A DNA stretch of 62,019 bases, from NCBI GenBank assembly GCA_947476325.1, contig CANJPZ010000014.1, positions 1 to 62,019 on the forward strand, read 5' to 3'. This DNA is from Caulobacteraceae bacterium. Lineage in GTDB: Bacteria; Pseudomonadota; Alphaproteobacteria; Caulobacterales; Caulobacteraceae. A model generated the notes under the pieces. That model was not told the origin of the DNA and ran no database searches. It saw only the letters and a list, made by a program, of their open reading frames with translations. This document shows, piece after piece, positions 19,577 through 29,987 of this stretch (positions are counted from its first letter, which is position 1; every line of letters starts with the position of its first letter). The translations under genes and the position numbers were made by a program.

Positions 19577-21493
19577 ATGGCTGGGGATAGTCCCGAGCCG
19601 ACGCAACATCCAAAAGATGACCACGCTAAGGGTCACGGCTTCTTGGCCCTGACGGTCGGCTCCATCGGAGTTGTGTTCGGCGATATCGGCACCAGCCCGC
19701 TCTACGCCATGCGGGAGGCGCTGCACCATGCCAAGAGTGGCGGGACCAGCGACCTGGCCGTACTCGGCGTCGTGTCCCTGGCGTTTTGGGCGTTGCTGAT
19801 CGTCGTCACCCTGAAATACGTCGTCTTCCTGATGAAGGCCGACAACAAGGGCGAGGGCGGCACACTGGCATTGATGGCCCTTGCCCAGCGGGCGCTGGCC
19901 CGTCGGTCGGTCTGGGTGTTCAGTCTTGGCGTGATCGGCACGGCGCTTTTCTACGGGGACGGAATCATCACCCCCGCCATTTCGGTGCTTTCGGCGGTCG
20001 AGGGTCTCAAGGACGCGCCGCACCTGGGCAAGGTGCTGTCGCCTTTCGTCCTGCCTATCGCGGCGGGAATCCTCATTGCCCTGTTCATGATCCAGTCGCG
20101 CGGCACGGCCAGCATGGCGCGCTATTTCGGCCCCCTCACGGCGGTCTGGTTCGTGGTTCTGGCGGCCCTTGGGCTCTACCACCTGCATGACGATCTTTCG
20201 ATTTTCCGGGCCTTGTCGCCGCACTACGGCGTCTGGTTCCTGATCCAGAACGGCTTTCTGGGCTTCATTATTCTGGGCAGTGTCTTCCTGACGGTGACCG
20301 GCGCCGAGGCGCTCTATGCCGATATGGGTCACTTCGGCAAAAAGCCTATCCGCACCGCCTGGCTTGTGCTGGTCCTGCCCTGCCTGACCCTGAACTATCT
20401 GGGCCAGGGCGCTCTGGTGCTGCACAACAAGGCCGCAGCCGCCGACCCGTTCTTCGCCATGATCCCGCACTTCGCCTACTGGCCGGTGCTGGGCCTGGCC
20501 ACTATCGCGACGGTGATTGCATCGCAGGCGGTGATCACCGGCGCCTTCTCGGTCACCCAGCAGGCTGTGCAGCTTGGCCTGTTGCCGCGGATGGACATTC
20601 GTCGCACCAGCGAGACCGTCGCCGGTCAGATCTTCGTGCCCCAGGTCAATACCATGCTGATGATCGGCGTACTGGTGCTTCTGTTCGCTTTCCGGACCTC
20701 GTCAAACCTGGCGGCCGCCTACGGCATCGCGGTGACGGGGGCGATGTTCGTCGACACCCTGCTGTTCTTCGTGATCATCCGCCACTTCTGGAAGCGGCCT
20801 CTATGGCAGGCCTGGGTCGCCGTCATCGGCTTTGGCATCATCGACATCGTCTTCCTGTCATCCAATCTGCTCAAGATTCCGCAAGGCGCCTGGCTGCCAC
20901 TGGTTCTGGGCGGACTGTTGGTCATCATTATGTGGACCTGGACGCGCGGCACCCAGTTGCTGGCCGAAAAGACCCGCCGAGATTCTGTGCCCCTGGGTGA
21001 TCTGGCCGACATCCTGAAGGCCCGGGCGCCGCACCGCGTGCCCGGCACCGCCATCTTCCTGACGTCCGATCTTGAGGTTGCGCCGGTCGCCCTGATGCAC
21101 AACCTCAAGCACAACAAGGTGCTGCACGAAAAGAACGTCATCCTGACGGTCAAGACTGCGGAAACCCCCCGGGTAAATCCGGACGGCCGGATTTTCTCGG
21201 AATCCCTGAACGACGACTTCAAGAAGGTGACCATAAGCTACGGCTTCATGGAGAGCCCAAACCTGCCCAAGGCCCTTACCCAGATGCGCAAGATGCAGGG
21301 TCTGAAATTCGACATCATGACAACCAGCTTCTTCCTGGGCCGTCGATCCGTGGTGGCCTCGGCCACCTCGGGCATGCCATTATGGCAAGACAAGATTTTT
21401 ATCTTCCTCATGAAGAACGCCGCCAACCCGACCGACTTTTTCCGCATTCCACCCGGTCGCGTTGTTGAACTGGGCGCACAGGTGACCGTCTAG
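19577..21493 (+). CDS. kup: Potassium transport protein Kup
   Basis: A 638-residue KUP/HAK-type K+ uptake system in the inner membrane. The family signature GVVFGDIGTSPLYAMREAL is near residue 30, followed by GDGIITPAISVLSAVEGL. About twelve membrane helices fill the first 440 residues and a soluble C-terminal domain of about 190 residues follows. Length equals that of characterised Kup proteins. The next gene starts immediately after the stop. Confidence 0.95.
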   Translation: MAGDSPEPTQHPKDDHAKGHGFLALTVGSIGVVFGDIGTSPLYAMREALHHAKSGGTSDLAVLGVVSLAFWALLIVVTLKYVVFLMKADNKGEGGTLALMALAQRALARRSVWVFSLGVIGTALFYGDGIITPAISVLSAVEGLKDAPHLGKVLSPFVLPIAAGILIALFMIQSRGTASMARYFGPLTAVWFVVLAALGLYHLHDDLSIFRALSPHYGVWFLIQNGFLGFIILGSVFLTVTGAEALYADMGHFGKKPIRTAWLVLVLPCLTLNYLGQGALVLHNKAAAADPFFAMIPHFAYWPVLGLATIATVIASQAVITGAFSVTQQAVQLGLLPRMDIRRTSETVAGQIFVPQVNTMLMIGVLVLLFAFRTSSNLAAAYGIAVTGAMFVDTLLFFVIIRHFWKRPLWQAWVAVIGFGIIDIVFLSSNLLKIPQGAWLPLVLGGLLVIIMWTWTRGTQLLAEKTRRDSVPLGDLADILKARAPHRVPGTAIFLTSDLEVAPVALMHNLKHNKVLHEKNVILTVKTAETPRVNPDGRIFSESLNDDFKKVTISYGFMESPNLPKALTQMRKMQGLKFDIMTTSFFLGRRSVVASATSGMPLWQDKIFIFLMKNAANPTDFFRIPPGRVVELGAQVTV

Positions 21494-21865
21494 ATGGAAC
21501 AGACCCTGCGCATCATCGGCGACGCCGCCTCGATCGTCGCCCTGTCGATTATCGCCTCAGTGTCGCTCAACGCTTGGAACAGGATCCTGCCGGGCGCGCT
21601 GGTGCCAATGGCGTTCAACCGCCAGGGCGACCCGAGCTTCCGGATGAAGAAGCCGATCGCGCTCTTGTTCATGCCGTTCGTGGCCATGATCTTTCTGCTG
21701 TTGCCGACGGCCAGCGGCGCCACCCACACCGCCGGCGTCTCCAGCGGGGCCACGATCCTGTTCACGCTTCGGCTGATTCTCGGCGCCGGTCTGGCGCTTG
21801 CCCATCTGACCCACACCCGCCACGCCATGGAAGTCCTGGGCAAAGAGGGTCAGCTGCGCTCTTGA
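21494..21865 (+). CDS. DUF1648-like small membrane protein
   Basis: A 123-residue protein with three or four hydrophobic segments. The run [18 protein letters not shown] followed by a lysine pair and a second helix resembles DUF1648 (seen in SdpI-type immunity proteins), though the match is partial. The ATG directly abuts the kup stop, which implies translational coupling; whether it acts with Kup is not known. Confidence 0.7.
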   Translation: MEQTLRIIGDAASIVALSIIASVSLNAWNRILPGALVPMAFNRQGDPSFRMKKPIALLFMPFVAMIFLLLPTASGATHTAGVSSGATILFTLRLILGAGLALAHLTHTRHAMEVLGKEGQLRS

Positions 21866-21917
21866 ATGCTGCGGCCCGGCGCCCTTAAAGGCGGCTGCGC
21901 TTTATTCGAGGTATCCA

Positions 21918-23142
<1,225 letters not shown>

Positions 23143-23153
<11 letters not shown>

Positions 23154-23550
23154 GGTTGGCGAGGCGGGCGTTCAGCGCCGCCTCATCCTTCAACTCGCAC
23201 TCCCACAGAGTCTCGACGCGCCAGCCCATGGCCGTAAGTGCCACGCGGCTTGCCTCGTCCCGCGTGCGGTTACCGCTCACCTTGCCCAGCCAGTAGTCGC
23301 GGTTGGCCTTGGGCACGCGCGCACCTCTTGCACAGTCGTGTCCGTGCCAGAAACACCCGTGTACGAAGATCGCCAGCTTGCGTCCCGGCATGACGATGTC
23401 CGGCTTGCCCGGCAGGTCGGCGCGGTGCAGGCGATAGCGCGCGCCCAGCCGGGTGAGCGCCTTGCGTACCTTGAGTTCCGGCGCCGTATCGCGCCCCTTG
23501 ACCCGCCGCATGACGGAAGAGCGCTTTTCGGCTGAATAGACGTCCGTCAG
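23143..23550 (-). CDS. vsr: Very short patch repair endonuclease (Vsr)
   Basis: Nicks next to T:G mismatches produced when 5-methylcytosine deaminates. Motifs seen: [43 protein letters not shown] and the final [14 protein letters not shown]. The first ATG (23511) gives 122 residues but omits the family-typical lead-in [20 protein letters not shown]. That segment reads in frame back to CTG 23548-23550, immediately after the cysK TAG, with GAGGGG upstream. A CTG start giving about 135 residues is therefore likely, with ATG 23511 as fallback. Confidence 0.85.
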
Positions 23551-24534
23551 CTACAGCCCCTCGAACAGCGCTGTGGACAGATAGCGTTCCGCGAAGCTGG
23601 GGATGATGGCGACGATCTGTTTGCCGGCGTACTCATCGCGCGCCGCCACGTGGAAGGCGGCGGTCAGGGCCGCGCCGGACGAGATGCCGACCGGCAGACC
23701 GTCGGTGCGCGCGACCCGGCGAGCCATGTCAAAGCTGGCGTCATTGGAGACCTGCACCACTTCGTCGATGACGCCGCGGTCCAGGATGCCCGGCACGAAC
23801 CCTGCGCCGATGCCCTGGATCTTGTGAGGTCCCGGCTGGCCGCCCGACAGCACGGGCGAGGCCTCGGGCTCGACGGCGATCATCTTCAGCGATGGCTTGC
23901 GGGCCTTCAGAACCTGGCCGATGCCGGTGATGGTCCCGCCCGTGCCGACGCCCGAGATCACCGCATCAACGCCACCTTTGGTGTCGTTCCAGATTTCCTC
24001 GGCGGTCGAGACCCGATGGACCAGCGGATTGGCTGTGTTCTCGAACTGCTGGGGCATCACCGAGCCGGGAATTTCGGTCAGGATTTCCTGAGCCCGCCCG
24101 ACCGCGCCGCGCATGCCTTTTTCAGCGGGCGTCAGTTCCAGCTTGGCGCCCAGCAAGGCCAGCATCTTGCGCCGCTCGATCGACATGCTTTCCGGCATGA
24201 CCAGGATCAGGCGATAGCCCTTTGAAGCTGCGACGAAGGCCAGAGCGATGCCGGTGTTGCCGCTGGTCGGCTCGACGATGGTCGAGCCCGGCTTCAGCAC
24301 GCCTTTGGCTTCAAGATATTCTATCATCGAGGCGCCGATCCGGTCCTTGACCGAGCCCAGTGGATTGAAGAATTCCAGCTTGGCTAGGACCTCGCCCTTG
24401 GGCTTCAGTTCCTTTGTCAGATTGGGCAGGCGGATGAGCGGGGTATCGCCCAGGGTGTCGATGATGGAATCATAGATCCGGCCGCGCCCGGCGCGTTTAA
24501 AGCGGGAAGCATCGTAGGTTTTGGCATCGGACAT
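23551..24534 (-). CDS. cysK: Cysteine synthase A
   Basis: The 327-residue PLP enzyme making cysteine from O-acetylserine and sulfide. The PLP lysine is K63 in FFNPLGSVKDRIGASM. The substrate loop is PTSGNTGIALA, and the phosphate loop GVGTGGTITGIG. The first 20 residues are slightly longer than in E. coli CysK. It sits between the DNA methyltransferase and vsr, an unusual place for a cysteine gene, and in the same frame as vsr with only the TAG between them. Confidence 0.94.
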   Translation of the reverse strand: MSDAKTYDASRFKRAGRGRIYDSIIDTLGDTPLIRLPNLTKELKPKGEVLAKLEFFNPLGSVKDRIGASMIEYLEAKGVLKPGSTIVEPTSGNTGIALAFVAASKGYRLILVMPESMSIERRKMLALLGAKLELTPAEKGMRGAVGRAQEILTEIPGSVMPQQFENTANPLVHRVSTAEEIWNDTKGGVDAVISGVGTGGTITGIGQVLKARKPSLKMIAVEPEASPVLSGGQPGPHKIQGIGAGFVPGILDRGVIDEVVQVSNDASFDMARRVARTDGLPVGISSGAALTAAFHVAARDEYAGKQIVAIIPSFAERYLSTALFEGL

Positions 24535-24601
24535 GGTGTGTCTCCGTCATCATTTGGCCAAAGCTTAAACCCGTGACGGCGAGAGAGTCTGTAGAGGAAA
24601 T

Positions 24602-25726
24602 CTATTCGGCGGCCATGGTTTGGATGGGGGCGAGCAGCAAGGGCTCCAACAAGTGCTGGGCCAGATGGCGCACCACAGGAACAACGACCCCGTCGCCGAT
24701 CACATGCAGCCCCGGGCTTTGGGCGTTGGGCAGCCGGTAGTCGTCAGACAGTCCCATAAGGCGCGCGCCTTCTCGCGCCATCAGCCAGCGGCTTTTCGTC
24801 TTGCCTTCATCGACGATCAACAACAGCTGTCGTGACGACCCGCCACGCGGCGTGCGTAAACACCCGGCCACTCCGTCGAAGCGTACCTCTGCCCGCTGGG
24901 CGCCCGCCCTCATGCGCCGGAACACCGCGCCTGCATGACGTCCTCCTACGCTGACCAAAGCCTCGACCTTGGCCCGGTTTCGGGTGTCCATCATCTCAAG
25001 CAACGCCCGGGTCTGGGCTGCAGAACGCCATCGGCAATCGCTGTCTGGCTCAAGCAGCGCGGCAAGGTCGATATTGCGCTGCTCGGGTGCGCGCAGAGGC
25101 CACCAGATCCAGCACGCCTTCAAGGCGTCAGGCAGCCGTTCGTGCGCGGCCTTAACGGCACGGGTGTGAAATTCCGAGGCGCCCTGCGGTGCAGCACCGT
25201 CACGAACCGCCACGACAAATACCCGCGGGCGTGATTGGGGCGTGAAATGCACGGCGTCGATCTCCAGGGCGCCAAAGCGATAGCCCTGCGCCGCCAGGGC
25301 CCCACAAAGGGCGGTGAAGTCCCGCCCCCCATGTGAAGTCAGCAGGCCGCCGACATTCTCGATAACCAGGACCCTCGGCGCGCGGCCGTCGGCGGCCAGT
25401 CCCTCGATCAGCCGCCAGAAGCCGAAGAAGGCGGAAGAGCGGCCGCCCGCCAGACCGGCGCGGTTTCCCGCGAGGCTAAAGTCCTGACAAGGGCTGGACG
25501 CCCAGGCCAGGTCCGCCGCGCCGGGCAGATTGGCGGGCGTCAGCGCCCACACGTCACCTTGATGAAAGTGCTCTGCCGCGTCCGAAAAGTTGGCGCGATA
25601 GGTCGCCGCCTTGAGCGGATCAAAATCGTTGGCGAATAGGCAGCGCCAGTTTTCTCCTAGGCCAAGCCGCGCCATGCCGCCGCCGGCGAAGAATTCGTAG
25701 AAGGTGAGGGGCGATTTGCGAGTCAC
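24602..25726 (-). CDS. DNA (cytosine-5-)-methyltransferase
   Basis: A 374-residue m5C methylase. Ordered motifs: I, EFFAGGGMARLGLG; IV, SSPCQDFSLAGNRAG with the catalytic Cys; VI, VIENVGGLL; VIII, QSRPRVFVVAVR; IX, around GVAGCLRTPRGGSSRQ; and X, GDGVVVPVVRHLAQ. The target recognition region lies between about 190 and 290, and its site cannot be predicted. No restriction endonuclease gene is nearby, but vsr lies 1.1 kb downstream on the same strand, so an orphan Dcm-plus-Vsr arrangement is inferred. Confidence 0.92.
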   Translation of the reverse strand: MTRKSPLTFYEFFAGGGMARLGLGENWRCLFANDFDPLKAATYRANFSDAAEHFHQGDVWALTPANLPGAADLAWASSPCQDFSLAGNRAGLAGGRSSAFFGFWRLIEGLAADGRAPRVLVIENVGGLLTSHGGRDFTALCGALAAQGYRFGALEIDAVHFTPQSRPRVFVVAVRDGAAPQGASEFHTRAVKAAHERLPDALKACWIWWPLRAPEQRNIDLAALLEPDSDCRWRSAAQTRALLEMMDTRNRAKVEALVSVGGRHAGAVFRRMRAGAQRAEVRFDGVAGCLRTPRGGSSRQLLLIVDEGKTKSRWLMAREGARLMGLSDDYRLPNAQSPGLHVIGDGVVVPVVRHLAQHLLEPLLLAPIQTMAAE

Positions 25727-25778
25727 ACGGGCAGACTAGCCCAGGACCGGGATTTCGCGAGGCCGGTTTGTCGCCGAT

Positions 25779-25904
25779 CTAACGCAGCTCGACAGTGGCG
25801 AACTGCGAGGTGTGGGCAGGACGCGCCTTGTGGCCCGGCTCGGGCAGGGCCAGGCCGCTCGCAACCGCCACCAGAACAGCGATGATCAGCAGGGCCTTTT
25901 CCAT
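25779..25904 (-). CDS. Possible 41-residue single-pass membrane peptide
   Basis: ATG 25904 follows GATGAGGAAGAG, a strong ribosome site. The peptide has one hydrophobic helix (ALLIIAVLVAVASGLAL) and a short polar tail. Family unknown. The same frame is open upstream, but nothing there looks coding. It lies between the methyltransferase and the divergent TetR-fusion gene. Confidence 0.4.
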   Translation of the reverse strand: MEKALLIIAVLVAVASGLALPEPGHKARPAHTSQFATVELR

Positions 25905-26016
25905 CTCTTCCTCATCGTCCGGCTTCGGCCCTGACGCGCCGCAGGGGGAACGGGCCATCAGGGCCGTCGTTCCGGCCGTCGAGTCACATGTTGAAATAAC
26001 CTGGTTCTCGCGCCAG

Positions 26017-26079
26017 CCCTCGTTTGAGGGGGTGTTGTCATCGAGGTGCGGTTGACAGCTTGTGGAAACTCGTGACAAC
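26017..26079. promoter_or_regulatory. Candidate regulatory region before the TetR-glycosyltransferase gene
   Basis: Three elements are visible. A CCCTC-GTTT-GAGGG palindrome lies at 26017-26030. An inverted repeat GTTGTCA(T)CGAG at 26034-26045 faces CTCGTGACAAC at 26069-26079. TTGACA lies between them at 26052-26057. The pair ends 10 nt before the ATG at 26089 and could be an operator for the HTH domain encoded downstream. Confidence 0.4.
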
Positions 26080-26088
26080 GCCACTGAC

Positions 26089-27483
26089 ATGACCGGGGAA
26101 GAGCCGTCGCCAAATTCCAGTTCGTTGCGGCGCAGCCAGACGGCGGCGCGACGCGAAATGATCCTGCAGGCTGTCCGCCGCAAACTGGCCAGCGGCGGTG
26201 TCGAAGACTTCAGTTTCGCCGAGATCGCCGCTGACGCCCGCATTGCCGAGCGCACGGTCTACCGGCACTTTCCTACCCGCGAGGCCCTCTTGGGTGCCTT
26301 CTGGTCCTGGATGCAGACCCAGGCGCCAGCCGAGACCGAGCCGTCCGGTCCCGCGCCGTCCCAGCCCCCGACCGCCGCCTTCCGCCCGATGCGCATTCTC
26401 CTGGCAACCGACGCCTGGGAGCCCCAGGTCAATGGCGTGGTCCGCACCTTGACCCGCGTGGTCAGCGAGATGCGCGAGATGGGCCATGTCGTCGAGGTGA
26501 TCTCGCCCAACCAGTTCAAGACCTTTCCCTTGCCCACCTATCCCGAGATCAAACTGGCGCTTGGGGCCTATGAGCGTGTGCAGGAGCGGTTCAAGCAGTT
26601 CGAGCCAGAAGCCATTCACGTCGCCACCGAAGGGCCGATCGGCCTGGCGGCGCGGCGCATCTGCGTCGAATGGCGCCTGCCCTTCACCACCAGCTATCAC
26701 ACAAAATTCCCGGAATATATTTCGGCCCGCCTGCCGGTGCCGGTCAGCGCTGGCTATGCCTACATGCGCTGGTTCCACGGCCCTTCAGGCCGGCTGATGG
26801 TAGCGACGCCGACCATGCGCGACGAGCTGGCACGTCATGGGTTCCGGAACATCTCGCCCTGGGCGCGCGGCGTGGACACCGTGCTGTTCCGGCCGCGCAA
26901 GGCCGGCGAGCCGGACGTGTTCGAGGGCCTGGCCCGCCCGATCTGGCTGAACGTCGGGCGCATCGCCGTGGAAAAGAACATCGAGGCCTTCGCACGCCTT
27001 GATCTGCCCGGCACCAAGGTGATCGTCGGCGATGGTCCGCAGCGGGCCGAGCTAGCGGGCAAGTACCCGGAGGTGGTGTTCACCGGGGCCAAGCATGGCG
27101 AAGAGCTGGCCGCCACCTATGCCTGCGCTGATGTCTTCGTCTTCCCGTCCCTTACCGAGACATTTGGCCTGGTTATCCTCGAGGCCATGGCGGCGGGCAC
27201 GCCGGTGGCCGCCTATCCGGCTCCGGGGCCAATCGACATCATTCCCGGCTCCAATGCCGGTGTCCTGGCCCCCACGCCGACCGAGGGGTTGCGGGAAGCC
27301 TGCCTGGAAGCGCTGAAGCTCGACCGCAAGCTTGTGCGCGCTTATGCTGAGACCTTTTCGTGGCGGGTCTGCGCTGAAGAGTTTGTGCGCAATCTTCAAC
27401 CTTATCCCGAGCCGGAAAAAACCAAGTTGTGGCGACGTCTGAGAAGGCTGACCCGGCTGCGCCGAAAGCCCCAGGCGGTCTAG
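26089..27483 (+). CDS. TetR-type HTH fused to a GT4 glycosyltransferase
   Basis: One open frame of 464 residues from ATG 26089. Residues about 15-85 form a TetR-like N-terminal HTH (ILQAVRRKLASGGVEDFSF, AEIAADARIAERTVYRHFP, TREALLGAF). A Pro-rich linker (PAETEPSGPAPSQPPTAAF) leads to a full GT4 enzyme starting MRILLATDAWEPQVNGVVRT (Met at 26389). It has the nucleotide-sugar motif around NVGRIAVEKN and the EX7E motif in TETFGLVILEAMAAGTPVAA. The GT part resembles glycolipid glycosyltransferases of alphaproteobacteria. The TetR ligand-binding domain is missing. Internal initiation at 26389 could also yield the enzyme alone (364 residues). Confidence 0.85.
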   Translation: MTGEEPSPNSSSLRRSQTAARREMILQAVRRKLASGGVEDFSFAEIAADARIAERTVYRHFPTREALLGAFWSWMQTQAPAETEPSGPAPSQPPTAAFRPMRILLATDAWEPQVNGVVRTLTRVVSEMREMGHVVEVISPNQFKTFPLPTYPEIKLALGAYERVQERFKQFEPEAIHVATEGPIGLAARRICVEWRLPFTTSYHTKFPEYISARLPVPVSAGYAYMRWFHGPSGRLMVATPTMRDELARHGFRNISPWARGVDTVLFRPRKAGEPDVFEGLARPIWLNVGRIAVEKNIEAFARLDLPGTKVIVGDGPQRAELAGKYPEVVFTGAKHGEELAATYACADVFVFPSLTETFGLVILEAMAAGTPVAAYPAPGPIDIIPGSNAGVLAPTPTEGLREACLEALKLDRKLVRAYAETFSWRVCAEEFVRNLQPYPEPEKTKLWRRLRRLTRLRRKPQAV

Positions 27484-27612
27484 GGCCGCGCCGGCGCCGG
27501 GACAGAAAAATTCTTTACATCCCGCAAGATGCACCCTATTTGCACCGGCTCCGGCGGACCCAACTGCTGCTAACGCCGGATTGGGTTAACTATCTACAGG
27601 GGTTTACGTGAA

Positions 27613-28857
27613 TTGCACACGTATCACACGCCCCTGGACCTGGTCCGCGAGCGGTCTGTCGAACGTCCTGTCGCCCTTGTGCGACCGGCCGCGGCGGCTC
27701 TAGCGGCCCGCTGGTTCAGGGATAATTTTCAAGGCACGGTCTTTTACGCGGTAAAGGCAAACCCTTCGCCGTGGGCGGTTCAGACCCTGTTTGAAAACGG
27801 CATCTGCGCCTTCGACGTGGCCTCGATTCCCGAGATCGAGCTGGTCGCCGAACACGCGCCGGGCGCCCGCATGGCTTTCATGCACCCGGTGAAGAGCCGG
27901 CGCGCCATTTCAGCGGCCTATTTCGATCACGGCGTGCGCACCTTCGCGCTCGATTCCCATGACGAGCTGGCCAAGATCCTCGATGCGACGGGCCAGGCGA
28001 CGGATCTGACCCTCATGGTGCGCATGGCGGTCTCCACCGATGGTGCCACCTATCCCCTGGCTGGCAAGTTCGGCGTCGACGCTCACGCCGCGCCCGAGCT
28101 GCTGCTGGCGGCCCGCCGGGCTACCGAAGACCTGATGGGCGTGTCCTTCCACGTCGGCAGCCAGTGCATGCGCCCGACGGCCTATCAGGCCGCCATGGCC
28201 CAGGTGTCACGCAGCCTCGTTCGCGCCGGCGTTTTCGCCGATATCGTCGACGTGGGCGGCGGCTTTCCGTCCGTCTATCCGGGCATGGTCCCGCCGGCGA
28301 TGGAAGACTTCGCCTCCTCGATCCATCGAGGCTTTGAAGAAATGAAGGTTCACGAAACCACAGAGCTGTGGTGCGAGCCCGGCCGCGCCCTGGTGGCCGA
28401 GGCCTCCTCGTTGCTGGCCCGGGTCGAGCTTCGCAAAGGCGACGCGCTCTATCTCAATGACGGCTCCTACGGCTCTCTGTTCGATGCGGCCCACTTCAAG
28501 TGGCCGTTCCCGACGCGTCTGGTGCGTGATGGCGAGGCCTCGAGCGAACTGAAGCCGTTTCGCTTCTATGGTCCCACCTGCGATTCTCTGGACCAGATGC
28601 CAGGCCCGTTCTGGCTGCCGGCCGATGTCGCCGAAGGCGACTTCATCGAGATTGGCATGCTGGGCGCCTATGGCGTGGCCATGGCCACGCGCTTCAACGG
28701 CTATGGCGACCTCGACATCGCCATCGTCGAGGATGCGCCCATGGCCTCGATGTACGGCCTTGCGCCGCGCGTCATCCCGACCCGAAAGGTCGAGGGCGCA
28801 AACGCCAATGTCGTCAAGTTTTCACGCGCCCGTGGCAGGAAGAAGCGGCGGCGTTAG
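27613..28857 (+). CDS. Type III (alanine-racemase-fold) PLP ornithine/lysine decarboxylase
   Basis: A 414-residue enzyme likely making putrescine or cadaverine. The PLP lysine is K48 in VFYAVKANPSPWAV. HVGSQ, DVGGGFPSVYPG and CEPGRALVAE follow, and the active-site cysteine from the dimer partner is in GPTCDSLDQ. The start is TTG 27613, with AGGGG about 10 nt upstream; no nearby ATG exists. The C-terminus is strongly basic (GRKKRRR). With the DHS-like gene 74 nt downstream it forms a polyamine pair; ornithine is the more likely substrate. Confidence 0.88.
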   Translation: MHTYHTPLDLVRERSVERPVALVRPAAAALAARWFRDNFQGTVFYAVKANPSPWAVQTLFENGICAFDVASIPEIELVAEHAPGARMAFMHPVKSRRAISAAYFDHGVRTFALDSHDELAKILDATGQATDLTLMVRMAVSTDGATYPLAGKFGVDAHAAPELLLAARRATEDLMGVSFHVGSQCMRPTAYQAAMAQVSRSLVRAGVFADIVDVGGGFPSVYPGMVPPAMEDFASSIHRGFEEMKVHETTELWCEPGRALVAEASSLLARVELRKGDALYLNDGSYGSLFDAAHFKWPFPTRLVRDGEASSELKPFRFYGPTCDSLDQMPGPFWLPADVAEGDFIEIGMLGAYGVAMATRFNGYGDLDIAIVEDAPMASMYGLAPRVIPTRKVEGANANVVKFSRARGRKKRRR

Positions 28858-28931
28858 ACCCGCGATCTTTTAGCCGTAAACGCCGTCCGGCCTAACGACG
28901 GAGTGTCCCATCCATTCGGGAAACCCGACCG

Positions 28932-29978
28932 ATGACTGCCCCCAAATCCAACCGCAAGGCCGAGCTTCTGGCCAAGACCGTCGAGCATGTCGACATCACC
29001 GCCTTTGATGCGCGGCCCGTCATCGACGCCATGCGCAAGATGAGTTTCTCCTCGCGAGACACTGCGCGAGCGGCCGACATCCTCAATATGGCCATTGAGG
29101 ACAAATCCTGTTCGCCCTGGCTGATCCTGGCCGGTTCGACCAGCGCGGGCGGCTGCATGCACGTCTATCGCGACATGGTCCGCGCCGGGATGATGGACGT
29201 GGTGGTCGCCACGGGCGCCTCCATTGTCGACATGGATTTCTTTGAAGCCCTCGGCTTCAAGCACTATCAGGCCGCCGGCCCGGTGGATGACAACATCCTG
29301 CGCGAAAACTACATCGACCGCATCTACGACACCTACATCGACGAAGAAGAGTTGCAGAGCTGCGACTCGACCATCTACGAACTGGCCTGCGCGCTCGAGC
29401 CGCGCCCCTATTCCAGCCGCGAGTTCATTCACGAGATGGGAAAATGGCTGGCCGCCGGCAACGCCAAAAAGCCTGGCAGCCTGATCCAGGCGGCTTACGA
29501 AGAGGGCGTGCCGATCTTCTGCCCCGCCTTTGTGGATTCTTCGGCGGGCTTTGGTCTGGTCAAGCACCAGAAGGAACGCATTGCCGCGAAGAAGCCGTAC
29601 CTGACTATCGACGCCGTGGCTGATTTTCGTGAACTGACCGACATCAAGATCGCGGCCGGCACCACGGGCCTGTTCATGGTTGGCGGCGGCGTGCCCAAGA
29701 ACTTCGCCCAGGACACCGTCGTCTGCGCCGAGATTCTCGGCGTCGAAGCCGACATGCACAAATATGCGGTGCAGATCACTGTCGCCGACGTACGCGACGG
29801 CGCCTGCTCGTCCTCGACGCTGCAGGAGGCCGCGTCCTGGGGCAAGGTTAACACCACCTACGAGCAGATGGTGTTCGCCGAAGCGACCACAGTCGTGCCG
29901 CTAATCGGCTCGGACGCCTGGCACCGCGGCGCCTGGAAGACCCGCGAAAAGCGCCGCTGGGCCAAACTGTTCGCCTAG
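28932..29978 (+). CDS. Deoxyhypusine synthase-like protein (probable homospermidine synthase type)
   Basis: A 348-residue NAD-dependent aminobutyl-transferase of the DHS fold. The motif EAASWGKVNT holds the lysine (about K305) equivalent to the human DHS active-site lysine. GSTSAGGCMHVYRDMV, ATGASIVDMDFFEALG and FMVGGGVPKNFAQD are family segments. Bacteria lack the eIF5A substrate, so bacterial homologues are thought to move aminobutyl groups onto polyamines, for example making homospermidine. The neighbouring decarboxylase would supply putrescine. Confidence 0.85.
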   Translation: MTAPKSNRKAELLAKTVEHVDITAFDARPVIDAMRKMSFSSRDTARAADILNMAIEDKSCSPWLILAGSTSAGGCMHVYRDMVRAGMMDVVVATGASIVDMDFFEALGFKHYQAAGPVDDNILRENYIDRIYDTYIDEEELQSCDSTIYELACALEPRPYSSREFIHEMGKWLAAGNAKKPGSLIQAAYEEGVPIFCPAFVDSSAGFGLVKHQKERIAAKKPYLTIDAVADFRELTDIKIAAGTTGLFMVGGGVPKNFAQDTVVCAEILGVEADMHKYAVQITVADVRDGACSSSTLQEAASWGKVNTTYEQMVFAEATTVVPLIGSDAWHRGAWKTREKRRWAKLFA

Positions 29979-29987
29979 GGAAATGCG

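Noticed and set aside
27429-27611. 60-codon ORF between the glycosyltransferase and the decarboxylase
   Set aside because: Begins inside the glycosyltransferase in another frame; no ribosome site or motif.
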